Shown here piece after piece: positions 5,552 through 13,265 of a stretch of DNA of 19,746 nucleotides; the first letter of the stretch is position 1, and each line of letters begins with the position of its first letter. Where the stretch lies: positions 1 through 19,746 of the forward strand of contig CAADWP010000011.1 in the NCBI GenBank assembly GCA_900752785.1, given 5' to 3'. The DNA comes from an uncultured Ruminococcus sp. (GTDB taxonomy: Bacteria; Bacillota; Clostridia; Oscillospirales; Ruminococcaceae). The position numbers were made by a program, and so were the translations under genes. The notes beneath the pieces are model-generated. The model searched no databases. It saw nothing but the letters and a program-made list of their open reading frames with translations, and had not been told where the DNA came from.

Positions 5552-7795
5552 TTAATACGACTGTCCAAGATTCTGCTCATTTTTGATACCAAGCGATTGT
5601 TTCTTTTCCTGAATCACTCTCCGAAGTTTGCTGTCAATCATTTTTCTGCCTGATTGAAACTTGTGATGATAGTCGTCCTCGATGCATCTGCTGAGATTTA
5701 TAAACAAACTGAATATGGTATTTGCAAGCATTTCATTTTCAAACTTTTCCTGATCATCCAGAATATTTTGAGCATATTCGTTTCCTTGCTCTGCGGATAA
5801 ATACAGATACTGTATAGCTTTTTCTTTGTCTTTTTCTAAATCTTCTGCTCCGAAAAAATAAAGCCTGCCAAGCTGATAATTTGCCCACATATTTTTATCT
5901 GCAGATTTTTCAAAGTATGAAATAGCCTTTTGGATATCATATTTTTCCTTTTGCAGATACAGCTTACCAAATGCATACTGCGTGAACTCGTTATCTTCAG
6001 CAGACAACAGATACTTTTCTGCCTTATCCAAATCTTGATTTACAATTTCACCCCTGAGATAAATTTTTCCAAACTTGTAACAAGCAAAATCATCACCGCT
6101 GTCAGCAAATTCAGTAAATAGGTCAATTCCCTTGTCAATATCCTGTTCAAAATTTTTACCGCTGATATATTCAAAAGCCAACAGTCGCTTTGCGTACTGA
6201 TTTCCAAGTTCAGCGGACTTCTCAAAATATTCGGCAGCTTTCTGATTATCAACCGGAGTACCTAATCCTTTGAAATACATCATGCCGATCTGATACTGCA
6301 AGTACGGTTTTATTTTCTTAGCTTTTGGCTCAATTTGAATAAATCCCTGCAAGGCATTCTTATAAAATTCAAATGATTTTTCATTGTCTTTCAAACTCGA
6401 TTTTTTAATAGAATACAACTTTCCCAAATCATAAAGTGCAAGCACGTTATTGGATTCCGACAGCAATAAATTCTTCGCTTTTTTGTAATCATCAGGCGTC
6501 GATTCACTCCTCAAAATCAAATTGTGAGCTTCTTTATATGAATCGCTCCACTTGATGTATAATTTATTTTGAGTAGAATCCTCATCGCTGTTATCAACAG
6601 TTTCATTGCCCACATCCTCATCAATTGGCAGAGGAATATCCATATCAGGTTCGGGCATTTCTACTTCTATCTCAGGCGCTTGAAAATCCATTTGCAGTAC
6701 AGTCTGAATGATCATATTTTTAACGGACTTAAACTCCTTGTTGTCAACAAGTAATGGGAAATTAACTTTTGCGGACGAATAAACGTCATGCTTTTGCTGT
6801 TCCATCTCGCACCAGAGAGCGTACATCTTTTTGACCGACTCGTTATCCGCAAGCCTTGCAAAAATTTCATCAACAGTTTTCTTCGCATAAGACTTGAGAT
6901 AACCGTACACTTTTTTACCCTTTGATTCCGCAAGCTGATCGTACAGCCTTGAAACAAGGTTCATAAGCTCCGGATTGAAGTTATTGTCCTGAGAAATTTT
7001 TTCGGCAAGACTTTTCATAAGCTGCTCAGATTCCTGTTTCAAGAGATTACGCAAGTCTGTTTGCTGCTCGTAGAGGTGGAGAAGTTCATCGGAATAGATA
7101 TCGTTAGCAAAGCTGCTGCGGATTTTTTCAATGCCATGATTAGTTAAAAATCCTTCACGCTCCTCGGTAGAGTATACGATAATATGCACATGGGGATTGG
7201 TTTTCTTATCATGAAAAGCAGCGTACCATTTTAAATTTGTCAAATTTATTTTTGAGTTTTTAGCTATTTTCGGTATCTGTCTTTTCACAAGTTCTCGCCA
7301 TGCAGTAAGATTATCATACCCCATCTTCTGAGCATCGTCCCTGCGTAGAGAAACAACGTGAGTCCACACGTTACCGCCATGATCAGCAACTTCTTTTGCG
7401 ACCCTTTCAAGATCAATCGGTTCATCTTTTTCATTAAAAAGTCCATGCGAACCAAACTTCACAGAACCGGGACGGTTAGCAAGATAGCCGACATAATTTC
7501 TTCGATTTGTAAGCCGATCCATATTTCTGTCGATGACTTCAGAGATAAGCGCTGAACCGTTTTTGAAGTTAGGTTTTTTCACATAATCTTCGTACTCAAA
7601 TAACTCCTTGCTGTCAGGAAAATCGTTGAGCAGAGACAAAATAAGCTCCTGCTGATTTTTTGTAGCAGGAGCGTTCTCATCAATATTTTTCACCGCCACT
7701 GACCCTTCACGAGTTGCGACGTACTTTACATAATTCGCAAGATTTTTCTTTGAACCGCTTTTCAGATAACGGCTCGTTACAATAATTTTCGGCAC
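5552..7795 (-). CDS. MobP-type relaxase with C-terminal SEL1-like repeats
   Basis: The 747-aa protein starts with GTG (7793-7795) behind GAGGTG, four bases after the upstream stop. The N-terminal relaxase domain (about 1-250) has YVKYVATREG near 22-31, with Tyr22/Tyr25 as candidate nucleophiles, and the metal-binding HUH motif NPHVHIIVYS with His202 and His204, preceded by His195. This matches the MobP3-like relaxases of Tn1549-type ICEs. A helical linker follows to about 370, then an acidic, proline-rich hinge (375-405). From about 437 to 680 are SEL1/TPR-like repeats (for example YQIGMMYFKGLG and AAEYFEKSAELGNQYA). It nicks oriT and leads the strand into the recipient. The repeats probably mediate protein contacts. 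It is co-transcribed with the C39-like gene. Confidence 0.88.
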   Translation of the reverse strand: MPKIIVTSRYLKSGSKKNLANYVKYVATREGSVAVKNIDENAPATKNQQELILSLLNDFPDSKELFEYEDYVKKPNFKNGSALISEVIDRNMDRLTNRRNYVGYLANRPGSVKFGSHGLFNEKDEPIDLERVAKEVADHGGNVWTHVVSLRRDDAQKMGYDNLTAWRELVKRQIPKIAKNSKINLTNLKWYAAFHDKKTNPHVHIIVYSTEEREGFLTNHGIEKIRSSFANDIYSDELLHLYEQQTDLRNLLKQESEQLMKSLAEKISQDNNFNPELMNLVSRLYDQLAESKGKKVYGYLKSYAKKTVDEIFARLADNESVKKMYALWCEMEQQKHDVYSSAKVNFPLLVDNKEFKSVKNMIIQTVLQMDFQAPEIEVEMPEPDMDIPLPIDEDVGNETVDNSDEDSTQNKLYIKWSDSYKEAHNLILRSESTPDDYKKAKNLLLSESNNVLALYDLGKLYSIKKSSLKDNEKSFEFYKNALQGFIQIEPKAKKIKPYLQYQIGMMYFKGLGTPVDNQKAAEYFEKSAELGNQYAKRLLAFEYISGKNFEQDIDKGIDLFTEFADSGDDFACYKFGKIYLRGEIVNQDLDKAEKYLLSAEDNEFTQYAFGKLYLQKEKYDIQKAISYFEKSADKNMWANYQLGRLYFFGAEDLEKDKEKAIQYLYLSAEQGNEYAQNILDDQEKFENEMLANTIFSLFINLSRCIEDDYHHKFQSGRKMIDSKLRRVIQEKKQSLGIKNEQNLGQSY

Positions 7796-7799
7796 ATGA

Positions 7800-8156
7800 T
7801 CACCTCAAAGATAATTTCCAGTAATAACGCCTATTGGATTCGGGAAAGTCAGTCATTATACCATGTTCCGGATCATAAAATATTCCATCATAAAAAAGCG
7901 ACCAGTGCCAGCATCTTGGTGTTTCAAGACTAAGCAGGCACATTTCCGGAAGATCATTCTTATCAACTATAGAACATCTTTCATCAGATATATTAATTCC
8001 AAATTCTCTGAATGTCATTTTCATTTCTTTCAAGGTTGTTTCTCTTTCATTACCAAGATATTCAATAATTTCATCGACAGTTTTATTAAGTGCCATCGCA
8101 AGTACAGCTTGTCCGCATTGCAGATCAGTTGGTTCATGTATATATCTGATTTTCAT
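7800..8156 (-). CDS. Papain/C39-like cysteine peptidase fold protein, 118 aa
   Basis: The protein shows the spacing of a minimal papain-like peptidase: Cys14 at the start of a helix (LQCGQAVLAMALN), His84 (CWHWSLFYDG) and Asp95 (FYDPEHG). The DEIIEYLGN segment resembles the helix after the Cys in C39 peptidases. There is no signal peptide or membrane segment, so it acts in the cytoplasm if active. The usual oxyanion Gln a few residues before the Cys is not obvious. It sits between a promoter/operator (8183-8224) and the relaxase gene, with only four bases to the relaxase start, and the relaxase ribosome binding site lies inside its last codons. It may process or protect a transfer protein, or act in the recipient. 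The substrate is unknown. Confidence 0.6.
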   Translation of the reverse strand: MKIRYIHEPTDLQCGQAVLAMALNKTVDEIIEYLGNERETTLKEMKMTFREFGINISDERCSIVDKNDLPEMCLLSLETPRCWHWSLFYDGIFYDPEHGIMTDFPESNRRYYWKLSLR

Positions 8157-8182
8157 TTACAACACCTCTCTTTTTTAATAAC

Positions 8183-8211
8183 ATTTTATCACATACTTGC
8201 GTAGAAGTAAA
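8183..8211 (-). promoter_or_regulatory. Extended -10 promoter for the C39-like/relaxase operon
   Basis: Reading the minus strand, TTTACT (8211-8206), a 17-bp spacer and TAAAAT (8188-8183) are present. TGA sits just before the -10, giving an extended -10. Transcription would start about 20 bases before the C39-like ATG. Confidence 0.55.
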
Positions 8212-8224
8212 GTCTGTGATAAAA
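8184..8224. promoter_or_regulatory. Long interrupted palindrome overlapping the relaxase-operon promoter
   Basis: TTTTATCACA (8184-8193) and TGTGATAAAA (8215-8224) are perfect 10-bp inverted arms. On the minus strand an inner 5-bp pair (TACTT and AAGTA, 6-nt loop) extends the fold after a one-sided 5-nt bulge. The right arm covers the -10, so it could be a repressor operator. It could also fold as RNA if transcription comes through from upstream. Confidence 0.6.
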
Positions 8225-8234
8225 CCCTCGGCTT

Positions 8235-8639
8235 CTATTCTCTTTGATACTCAACGGCATCCTCATAGTCGATGATACCATTAATTTTTCTAACCTCTGT
8301 CACGCACATAGCATGAAGACTTTTCAGCGTATCTTCATCAACGTCGTTCATCGCCGCAGTCATATGAGACAGCTTTCCAAGTTCAACTGCGACTTTAAAA
8401 ATCAGACGAGCCAACCTCTGTTCCGTACCTTTTATCTGTGCCTTGACCGTTTCCGTAATCATCGGCGAAATATAATTTATATTTTCTTCTTCGCTGAGAT
8501 AACCAAGATAAAACTTTATAGCATTCTCAATAAATTCGCTTGGCGATTTGCAATTATCTGCTCTAAAATTCTGATTAATTTTTTCCTCCGTGGACGGATA
8601 AATCCACAGGGGTATCCGTATTTTTGTTTCCTTGCTCAA
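8235..8639 (-). CDS. Relaxosome accessory protein, ribbon-helix-helix-like
   Basis: I place the start at TTG 8637-8639, which follows AAGGAG by nine bases and gives 134 aa. The 60-codon in-frame extension to 8819 covers the hairpin and repeat region and does not look coding. The protein reads LSKETKIRIPLWIYPSTEEK, then NCKSPSEFIENAIKFYLGYL, a short beta strand followed by two helices as in ribbon-helix-helix DNA-binding proteins. A helical C-terminal half follows (RLARLIFKVAVELGKLSHM). Proteins of this type sit beside MobP relaxases in clostridial ICEs and are thought to help them at oriT. The iterons at 8666-8698 just upstream are plausible binding sites, also for autoregulation. Confidence 0.7.
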   Translation of the reverse strand: MSKETKIRIPLWIYPSTEEKINQNFRADNCKSPSEFIENAIKFYLGYLSEEENINYISPMITETVKAQIKGTEQRLARLIFKVAVELGKLSHMTAAMNDVDEDTLKSLHAMCVTEVRKINGIIDYEDAVEYQRE

Positions 8640-9009
8640 CTCTGCCAACTCCTTGCTTACACGCACCTGAAATACGCCTGAAATACGCACTGAAAGCGCA
8701 AAAGGTGTACTCAAATTGCGAAAAAATATTTTTACAGCCACCCAGTACGATTTGCATAAAATCGTCCAAAGGCTTGAAAAGCGGTCGGCTTTGCCGTCCG
8801 CTGTGAGCGTCGGGTTCACCCGACTTTAACTTGCAATATATTCTCTCTGCCCATTTTCCCCTCAACCCTGCCCGAATTCCACTGATCCACCCGTTTTCAA
8901 ACTCTGCGGCAAACGCCCCGAATTTGCCCTCGAAAGCTCTCAGGGTAAACTTACCCCACCCATGCTATGAAAACGCCACACGGAGCGTTGTGGCGCATAA
9001 CACGGCGAG
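8640..9009. other. Gene-free, hairpin-rich region, candidate oriT
   Basis: This 370-bp stretch has no credible gene on either strand and contains several structures. There are 11-bp repeats at 8666-8698. A hairpin at 8781-8801 has GCGG/CCGC and CGGC/GCCG arms around one T-T mismatch. GTCGGG/CCCGAC lies at 8809-8824, GGGTAA/TTACCC at 8943-8956, and CGCCACA/TGTGGCG at 8974-8995. It is flanked by transfer genes and adjoins the relaxase accessory gene, which is the usual place for oriT. I cannot identify the nic site by consensus. Confidence 0.5.
8666..8698. repeat. 11-bp tandem iterons
   Basis: CCTGAAATACG occurs at 8666-8676 and again directly at 8677-8687, followed by a degenerate third unit CACTGAAAGCG (8688-8698). 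The repeats lie just upstream of the accessory protein start, spaced one helical turn apart, which suits a protein binding on one face of the DNA. Confidence 0.65.
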
Positions 9010-9246
9010 TTACTGCTCAGATTGATTTCCACTTTCCGCAGGAGCAGTACTTTTCATCTTTTTCGGAGGCTTCTTAGCCGCCGTCAGCTCGATAAATTCA
9101 CGGACATTGGACGGCACATATTTCTGATAGAGCTGCTCCGAATACTTTTCAAGTTCTGCCGAAAGTCTCATATTTTTCTGCCCCAGATACATTTCCAGAG
9201 CCGCTAATTTTTCCGCTTCTACGCTTACTGTAACTGACTTTTTCAT
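9010..9246 (-). CDS. Small ICE protein, DUF6103-like, 78 aa
   Basis: The ATG at 9244-9246 directly follows the upstream stop codon (TAAATG), so translation is likely coupled. The protein reads MKKSVTVSVEAEKLAALEMY, then a predicted helical stretch and YVPSNVREFIELTAAKK before a basic, Pro/Lys-rich tail. I associate this pattern (TVSxxxEKLxAL...VPxxVREFI) with the DUF6103 family found next to ArdA-like and relaxase genes in Tn1549-type elements. The match is from memory of the family pattern. It has no membrane segment, and the N-terminal strand could be RHH-like. Its function is unknown. It is the last gene before the candidate oriT region. Confidence 0.65.
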   Translation of the reverse strand: MKKSVTVSVEAEKLAALEMYLGQKNMRLSAELEKYSEQLYQKYVPSNVREFIELTAAKKPPKKMKSTAPAESGNQSEQ

Positions 9247-10398
9247 TTAAAACATCCCCATTTCCGGTTCAAAATTTTCTTCCACATTTTCTTCCAAGTT
9301 ATCCTCAAGCTGCTGCTCATGCTGAACAGTCAGCGCAGAATAAAGCTCCTGCCCTCTGCCGGAGATCGCTCCGTAAGAGGTGACTTCGCCGCCTGTCTGC
9401 GCTAAAATCTTCAAGCTGAAGTCATGCAGATCCATATTTTCAAGCACAGAATTATCGAAATTGGTTGACAGATTTCTTGACAGATAAGCTCTGCCAAACT
9501 CGTTATAATCCTGAACAGACTGGTCAAATTGGTACTCATCAAGATGCTCTGCACACTCGATGCAATGAGAAATATCATGAATATTTTCCGCATCCATGAC
9601 AGCCTTCAGCTTTACAAAATCATCGTGAGAAAGTTCCGAAAGCCTTTCGGAAAACTGATTTAGAACTCTCACTTCCAACACTTTTCCAAAGGATTTTCTT
9701 GTGATTCCGGGCAGCGACGACTGTAATTCAAGACACTTCATTTCGCTCAGATATAAATGTGATTCCTCATCAAAGGGCAGCGTTACCCAATGCCCTTGTT
9801 CTCTTTTTTCAGAATCACGAGCGACCAAAAGCCTGAAAAAACAGTTTTCCGGTCTGCCGATTTCGATATTAATATCCGGCGGCTCATAGCCCGAAGTCAT
9901 GCAGTAATGCTCGTTAATGAACACGCCGCCTTCACGTTCCTGCATAAGCTGCCCAACTTTCTCAGGGTCAAGAAGCTGCAAAATCTCATCGGAACAGCCT
10001 TCAAGTTCCGGTATCATCTCGTTTTCAATCGCCGTTTCCCCAAGTTCACGACAGCCGGAACAAGGATAAACCATTACGGAATCCAGCCTGTAGGTCATTT
10101 TCAAAATATCCTCAAAATCGCTTTCGGGTTTGGCTTTCAGCAGACTTTTGAACGCTGTCATCTCCGAAGAATTCAGATTCTCAATCCTTTCTGCGAACAG
10201 ATTCAGGCGATAAATATCCGCTGAAAAATCCCTGCGGCATAGTGCAAACGGAAACTCCATGTTGTCGTGTTCTGAAATTTCAAACCGCACAACAGACTCC
10301 TTTTGTTTTAGCTTATCAAGAACATCCTCCATTTCAAAAACCGTCATCGGAAACTTTTCGGATATTGCGTAACCGTTATTTTTTAAATATACTCTCAT
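9247..10398 (-). CDS. Acidic ArdA-like antirestriction-type protein with internal duplication
   Basis: This 383-aa protein is strongly acidic and abuts the genes on both sides (TAA directly followed by ATG). Two segments resemble each other: about 65-112 (LNLFAERIENLNSSEM...) and about 246-293 (LNQFSERLSELSHDDF...). Both have the helical LxxFxERxxxL pattern and an acidic helix seen in ArdA, a DNA-mimic inhibitor of type I restriction enzymes that protects incoming DNA. The C-terminus has VTSYGAISGRG and a Glu-rich tail. Typical ArdA is about 165-170 aa, so this would be a double-length version. A four-Cys set (Cys113/Cys116 and Cys278/Cys282) is present. The family call is tentative; a structural transfer protein is the alternative. 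Confidence 0.45.
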   Translation of the reverse strand: MRVYLKNNGYAISEKFPMTVFEMEDVLDKLKQKESVVRFEISEHDNMEFPFALCRRDFSADIYRLNLFAERIENLNSSEMTAFKSLLKAKPESDFEDILKMTYRLDSVMVYPCSGCRELGETAIENEMIPELEGCSDEILQLLDPEKVGQLMQEREGGVFINEHYCMTSGYEPPDINIEIGRPENCFFRLLVARDSEKREQGHWVTLPFDEESHLYLSEMKCLELQSSLPGITRKSFGKVLEVRVLNQFSERLSELSHDDFVKLKAVMDAENIHDISHCIECAEHLDEYQFDQSVQDYNEFGRAYLSRNLSTNFDNSVLENMDLHDFSLKILAQTGGEVTSYGAISGRGQELYSALTVQHEQQLEDNLEENVEENFEPEMGMF

Positions 10399-11874
10399 TT
10401 ATTTTTTCTCCTTTTCTTCAACATAACTGATGTAGGGAATCTGAAGCCAATGCGTCCATTCACGCCCAGCAAGCTGAGTTCTTGTCACGCCTCGGAGAGT
10501 GTTCATGGCTTCGATGACCTCGCCGTTGCCGATATAGATCCCGATATGACCGTCCACCCACACAGCCAGTCCGGGAACTTCGGGGATAGTATCTATCGTG
10601 CCTTTTACGGTAGCATTTGCAAACATTCCATTCGCTCCAACGTCCATCATGCCGTTAGTTCCAACCCTGATCTCGCCGCTTGCGCTGTCATACCAGCCGT
10701 AACCCTTGATGAGCCCCACGCAATCGGCGCAGCGTTTTCCCATCCAATTTTGACGAATGAAGTCCATATAATCCGTGACCTCGCCGCCAAAAACAGCAGC
10801 TCTGTCCTGCAGCAACCCCTCCGTCAAAACGTTGCCGTAAGTGCCGTAAATGTAGCCCCAGCCGTTTTCGTGAGCCTGAATTGCCCACTGCACAAGTCCC
10901 AGATTATTCTTTTTCTTTTCGTCATATTCCTCAAAAGAAATATTCGTATTGTACGCCGATCCGCTGATGGAACTCCACGAATTCCATGCGCCATTGCTGA
11001 CAGTATCTTTGGTAACACAGCCTAATTCTTTTGATGCAAAAACAACTTCATCGTTGCCAACATAAACTCCGAAATTACTGCCATCGGACAGGATATTTCC
11101 TGCCTCATCGGGCATTTTGTCAAGACCTCCTTTGGAGGTAAAGTGCAGACTGCTCGGCTCATTGGCAAAAGATTTTTGCTCCGGATCGTACCTGAGATAT
11201 CCCAATATCAAGCCTGCGCTGTCTGCATATCTGATTCGATCTGACTCATCCCTATCGCCGAAAGCGCCATCCTTGTAGCCCCAGCCGGAGAGGTACGCAT
11301 TCTCTGCCCAAGCCGCAAGATCGGCGGCGTTTTTACTTTTGGAATCCGCAAACATATACTGATTTATCGTGGTATTCATCACAAAAGTGTAGCTTTTCAT
11401 AAATTCGGCGTAGTCGATTTTCAGTCCGTAAGTTGAGTTTAAAGCGTCGATAAGAGTCTTATCGTTCGGCGAAACGGCAAACAATTTTGCATAGGATTCC
11501 GCATTGAAATTCTGCACATTATCAAAAAAAGACAAGTATATGAGCTGCGCCTTGATGGTCTGATCTTTGCATTCAACGCCTGCCATAGCGTCCTCAATAG
11601 CCTGTCCTCGGTTCTGTAAATTTGTAAGCTGCGCCTGCTGATCGCTGCCAAGATTTTGAATAAAAGCCGCTTCGTTAAACATACTTTTGTCTATTTCGGG
11701 AGGCTCTATTTCCATGTTTCCGAGGCTTACTATAGCTACAACCGGAAGACAAAGCAGTCCAAGAAGACCGCAGACAATGCTCCCGATTATCAAAAAAAGC
11801 TTGCCACGAAGCTCTTTGTCGCTTAGAATAAATGCGGCTATTTTCTTCAGAGCCGCCGCAACCGCTGCCGACAT
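10399..11874 (-). CDS. Membrane-anchored tandem NlpC/P60-like cell-wall hydrolase, first domain degenerate
   Basis: The 491-aa protein has an N-terminal membrane segment (about 24-50) followed by an extracytoplasmic helical region. Two NlpC/P60-like domains follow, at about 185-300 and 328-485. The second keeps the catalytic Cys385 (CADCVGLI) and His443 (WVDGHIGIYIG). The first has Ser219 in the Cys position (YADSAGLI) and Asn267 in the His position (GSNFGVYVG), so it is probably not catalytic. Such proteins open peptidoglycan locally for the mating channel, in the role of TrsG/VirB1. The ATG at 11872-11874 follows AAGGTG. It lies only 29 bp after a strong terminator, so it needs read-through or a promoter inside tspO. 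Confidence 0.78.
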   Translation of the reverse strand: MSAAVAAALKKIAAFILSDKELRGKLFLIIGSIVCGLLGLLCLPVVAIVSLGNMEIEPPEIDKSMFNEAAFIQNLGSDQQAQLTNLQNRGQAIEDAMAGVECKDQTIKAQLIYLSFFDNVQNFNAESYAKLFAVSPNDKTLIDALNSTYGLKIDYAEFMKSYTFVMNTTINQYMFADSKSKNAADLAAWAENAYLSGWGYKDGAFGDRDESDRIRYADSAGLILGYLRYDPEQKSFANEPSSLHFTSKGGLDKMPDEAGNILSDGSNFGVYVGNDEVVFASKELGCVTKDTVSNGAWNSWSSISGSAYNTNISFEEYDEKKKNNLGLVQWAIQAHENGWGYIYGTYGNVLTEGLLQDRAAVFGGEVTDYMDFIRQNWMGKRCADCVGLIKGYGWYDSASGEIRVGTNGMMDVGANGMFANATVKGTIDTIPEVPGLAVWVDGHIGIYIGNGEVIEAMNTLRGVTRTQLAGREWTHWLQIPYISYVEEKEKK

Positions 11875-11903
11875 TTTATCACCTTTACCTTTCTTTTTAC
11901 AAT

Positions 11904-11928
11904 AAAAAAAGAGCCGCCAAAGCGACTC
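11904..11928 (-). terminator. Strong rho-independent terminator after tspO
   Basis: On the minus strand GAGTCGC, loop TTTG and GCGGCTC are followed by seven T (plus-strand A run 11904-11910). The stem overlaps the tspO stop codon. It sits inside what is otherwise one long transfer operon. Confidence 0.8.
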
Positions 11929-12394
11929 AATTCAATAATAATATACCAATATTAAGATACGAAGCAAATAATATCCACAGCAAATACGGGATATTCAGAT
12001 ATGCGGCTAATGGACGAATTCTGCGGAATGTGATAATCATCGCAATAATTAATCCCAGCAAAATCAGGATCACCGCAACGGATAATCCGAACATTTTAAA
12101 TCTGAAAAACACAATGCTCCACATGAAGTTTACAAAGAGCTGCGTTCCGTAAATAATAAGAGCTAAATGTTTTTCTTTCGCATCTGAAGTATAGATAATG
12201 AAAGCGGAAATTCCCATTAATGCATACAAAATAGCCCACATTACGGGAAAAATCCAGCCCGGCGGCGATAGCGGCGGTTTTATCAATTCCTTGTAAAATG
12301 AAAATGAATTTCCCGCCAGAAGTCCAGATAAAGCTCCAACCAATTCTGTTGCCACAATAAAAATCAGAAGCTCGGTTATTTTTGGTTTTTTCAT
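11927..12394 (-). CDS. tspO: TspO/MBR family (tryptophan-rich sensory) membrane protein
   Basis: The 155-aa protein has five hydrophobic helices, the TspO topology. Hallmark sequence is present: IKPPLSPPGWIFPVMWAILY in the helix 1-2 region, then LFVNFMWSIVFF, FRRIRPLAAYLNIPYLLW and FASYLNIGILLLN. TspO proteins bind tetrapyrroles such as protoporphyrin and are linked to stress and redox regulation. This is not a conjugation gene. It stands between VirB4 (stop at 12465) and the cell-wall hydrolase. A short A+T-rich leader (12395-12464) precedes it, with TATAAA-like boxes but no clear -35, and its own terminator follows. It is probably an inserted cargo gene. Confidence 0.92.
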   Translation of the reverse strand: MKKPKITELLIFIVATELVGALSGLLAGNSFSFYKELIKPPLSPPGWIFPVMWAILYALMGISAFIIYTSDAKEKHLALIIYGTQLFVNFMWSIVFFRFKMFGLSVAVILILLGLIIAMIITFRRIRPLAAYLNIPYLLWILFASYLNIGILLLN

Positions 12395-12464
12395 GATTTG
12401 CCTCGTTTCTTTTTATTTATAGTACATTTTATTCAGTATTTTTAAGTTTATGACTTACTGTGCT

Positions 12465-13265
12465 TTATCTTCCACCTGCCTTACCGAACAATTTAACCTT
12501 GTAATCGGGCGCATGAACCTGTAAAAGATATCGTTCGTTACCGCAGCGATACAAGCAAGTACCTCGTTCCGGATACTTTATCAAGCCGTACTCCGACTGC
12601 TCAACCTGTAGGGTATCCATAAAGTCTGTCGGAGAGAGGTTGCCGGGATTAAACAGAAAATGATGACTCGGAATCGAGAACAGAGGCTTGGTAAACTCCT
12701 TTATTTCGGGCAAAAGGAAGTCCTCGATATTTTGTGACGAAAGTATAAACGAGGACTCCTTTTTACGCACACGCTTCATACCGTTTCTGATATATTCTAT
12801 CGCCGTCATATTTGTTAAAAAGAGGTACAGCTCGTCAACTGCCGCAACGGTATTTCCTCTGCCCAGAAGCTGATTGCTCATATAGCTTAAAATGTTAAAC
12901 AGCAGCGTATCTTTGAGTCGCTTGTTGGTATCCATCAGACCCTTCACTCCAAAACAAATAAACTCTCCGTCACGGATATTGGTTCTGCCGTTGAAATATT
13001 TCGATTCAGCGCCCTTGCACATGGAGTGCAGTCCAAGACAGATATTCTGCAAAATTTCTTCTGTATACAGATGTTTTTTGCTGCTGTCGAAGGACAAGAA
13101 TTCTTTTTCAATCAGCTCGTAAAGGTCGCTCATAATCGGATATTTTTCCGATTTCAAATCGTCAAAATCGGTGGAATCATCGATATCAAATCTTGCGTAC
13201 AGCTTCATCAGCATGATCTCTATGGTGTCGATCTCAGCGTCGCTGAAGTCCTTGTAGGCTCTGAA
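12465..13265 (-). pseudogene. VirB4/TrsE transfer ATPase, C-terminal part (frame broken)
   Basis: This frame supplies the second part of VirB4, after a one-base loss at 13264-13268. It begins FRAYKDFSDAEIDTIEIMLM, which continues the upstream frame (...QHISYLKDF) exactly as expected for TrsE-type VirB4. The Walker B motif is visible as AAVDELYLFL. Downstream are FILSSQNIEDF (sensor region) and the C-terminal KLFGKAGGR. An ATG at 13212-13214 is in frame but has no clear ribosome binding site, so independent translation is doubtful. VirB4 ATPases power assembly of the mating channel. With the frame corrected, the whole protein is about 608 aa. Confidence 0.85.

Noticed and set aside
8184..8224. 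CRP/FNR site from the TCACA/TGTGA arms
   Set aside because: Arm order is reversed and the 21-bp spacing does not fit the CRP consensus.
8640..8819. In-frame N-terminal extension of the accessory protein to 8819
   Set aside because: It covers the iterons and a hairpin, reads like non-coding sequence and has no ribosome binding site; TTG at 8639 after AAGGAG is better.
8831..9025. Plus-strand 64-codon frame in the candidate oriT region
   Set aside because: It has no ribosome binding site, implausible composition, and covers inverted repeats.
13212..13214. Independent start for the VirB4 C-terminal part
   Set aside because: There is no good ribosome binding site, and conserved VirB4 sequence continues upstream in that frame to the T run.
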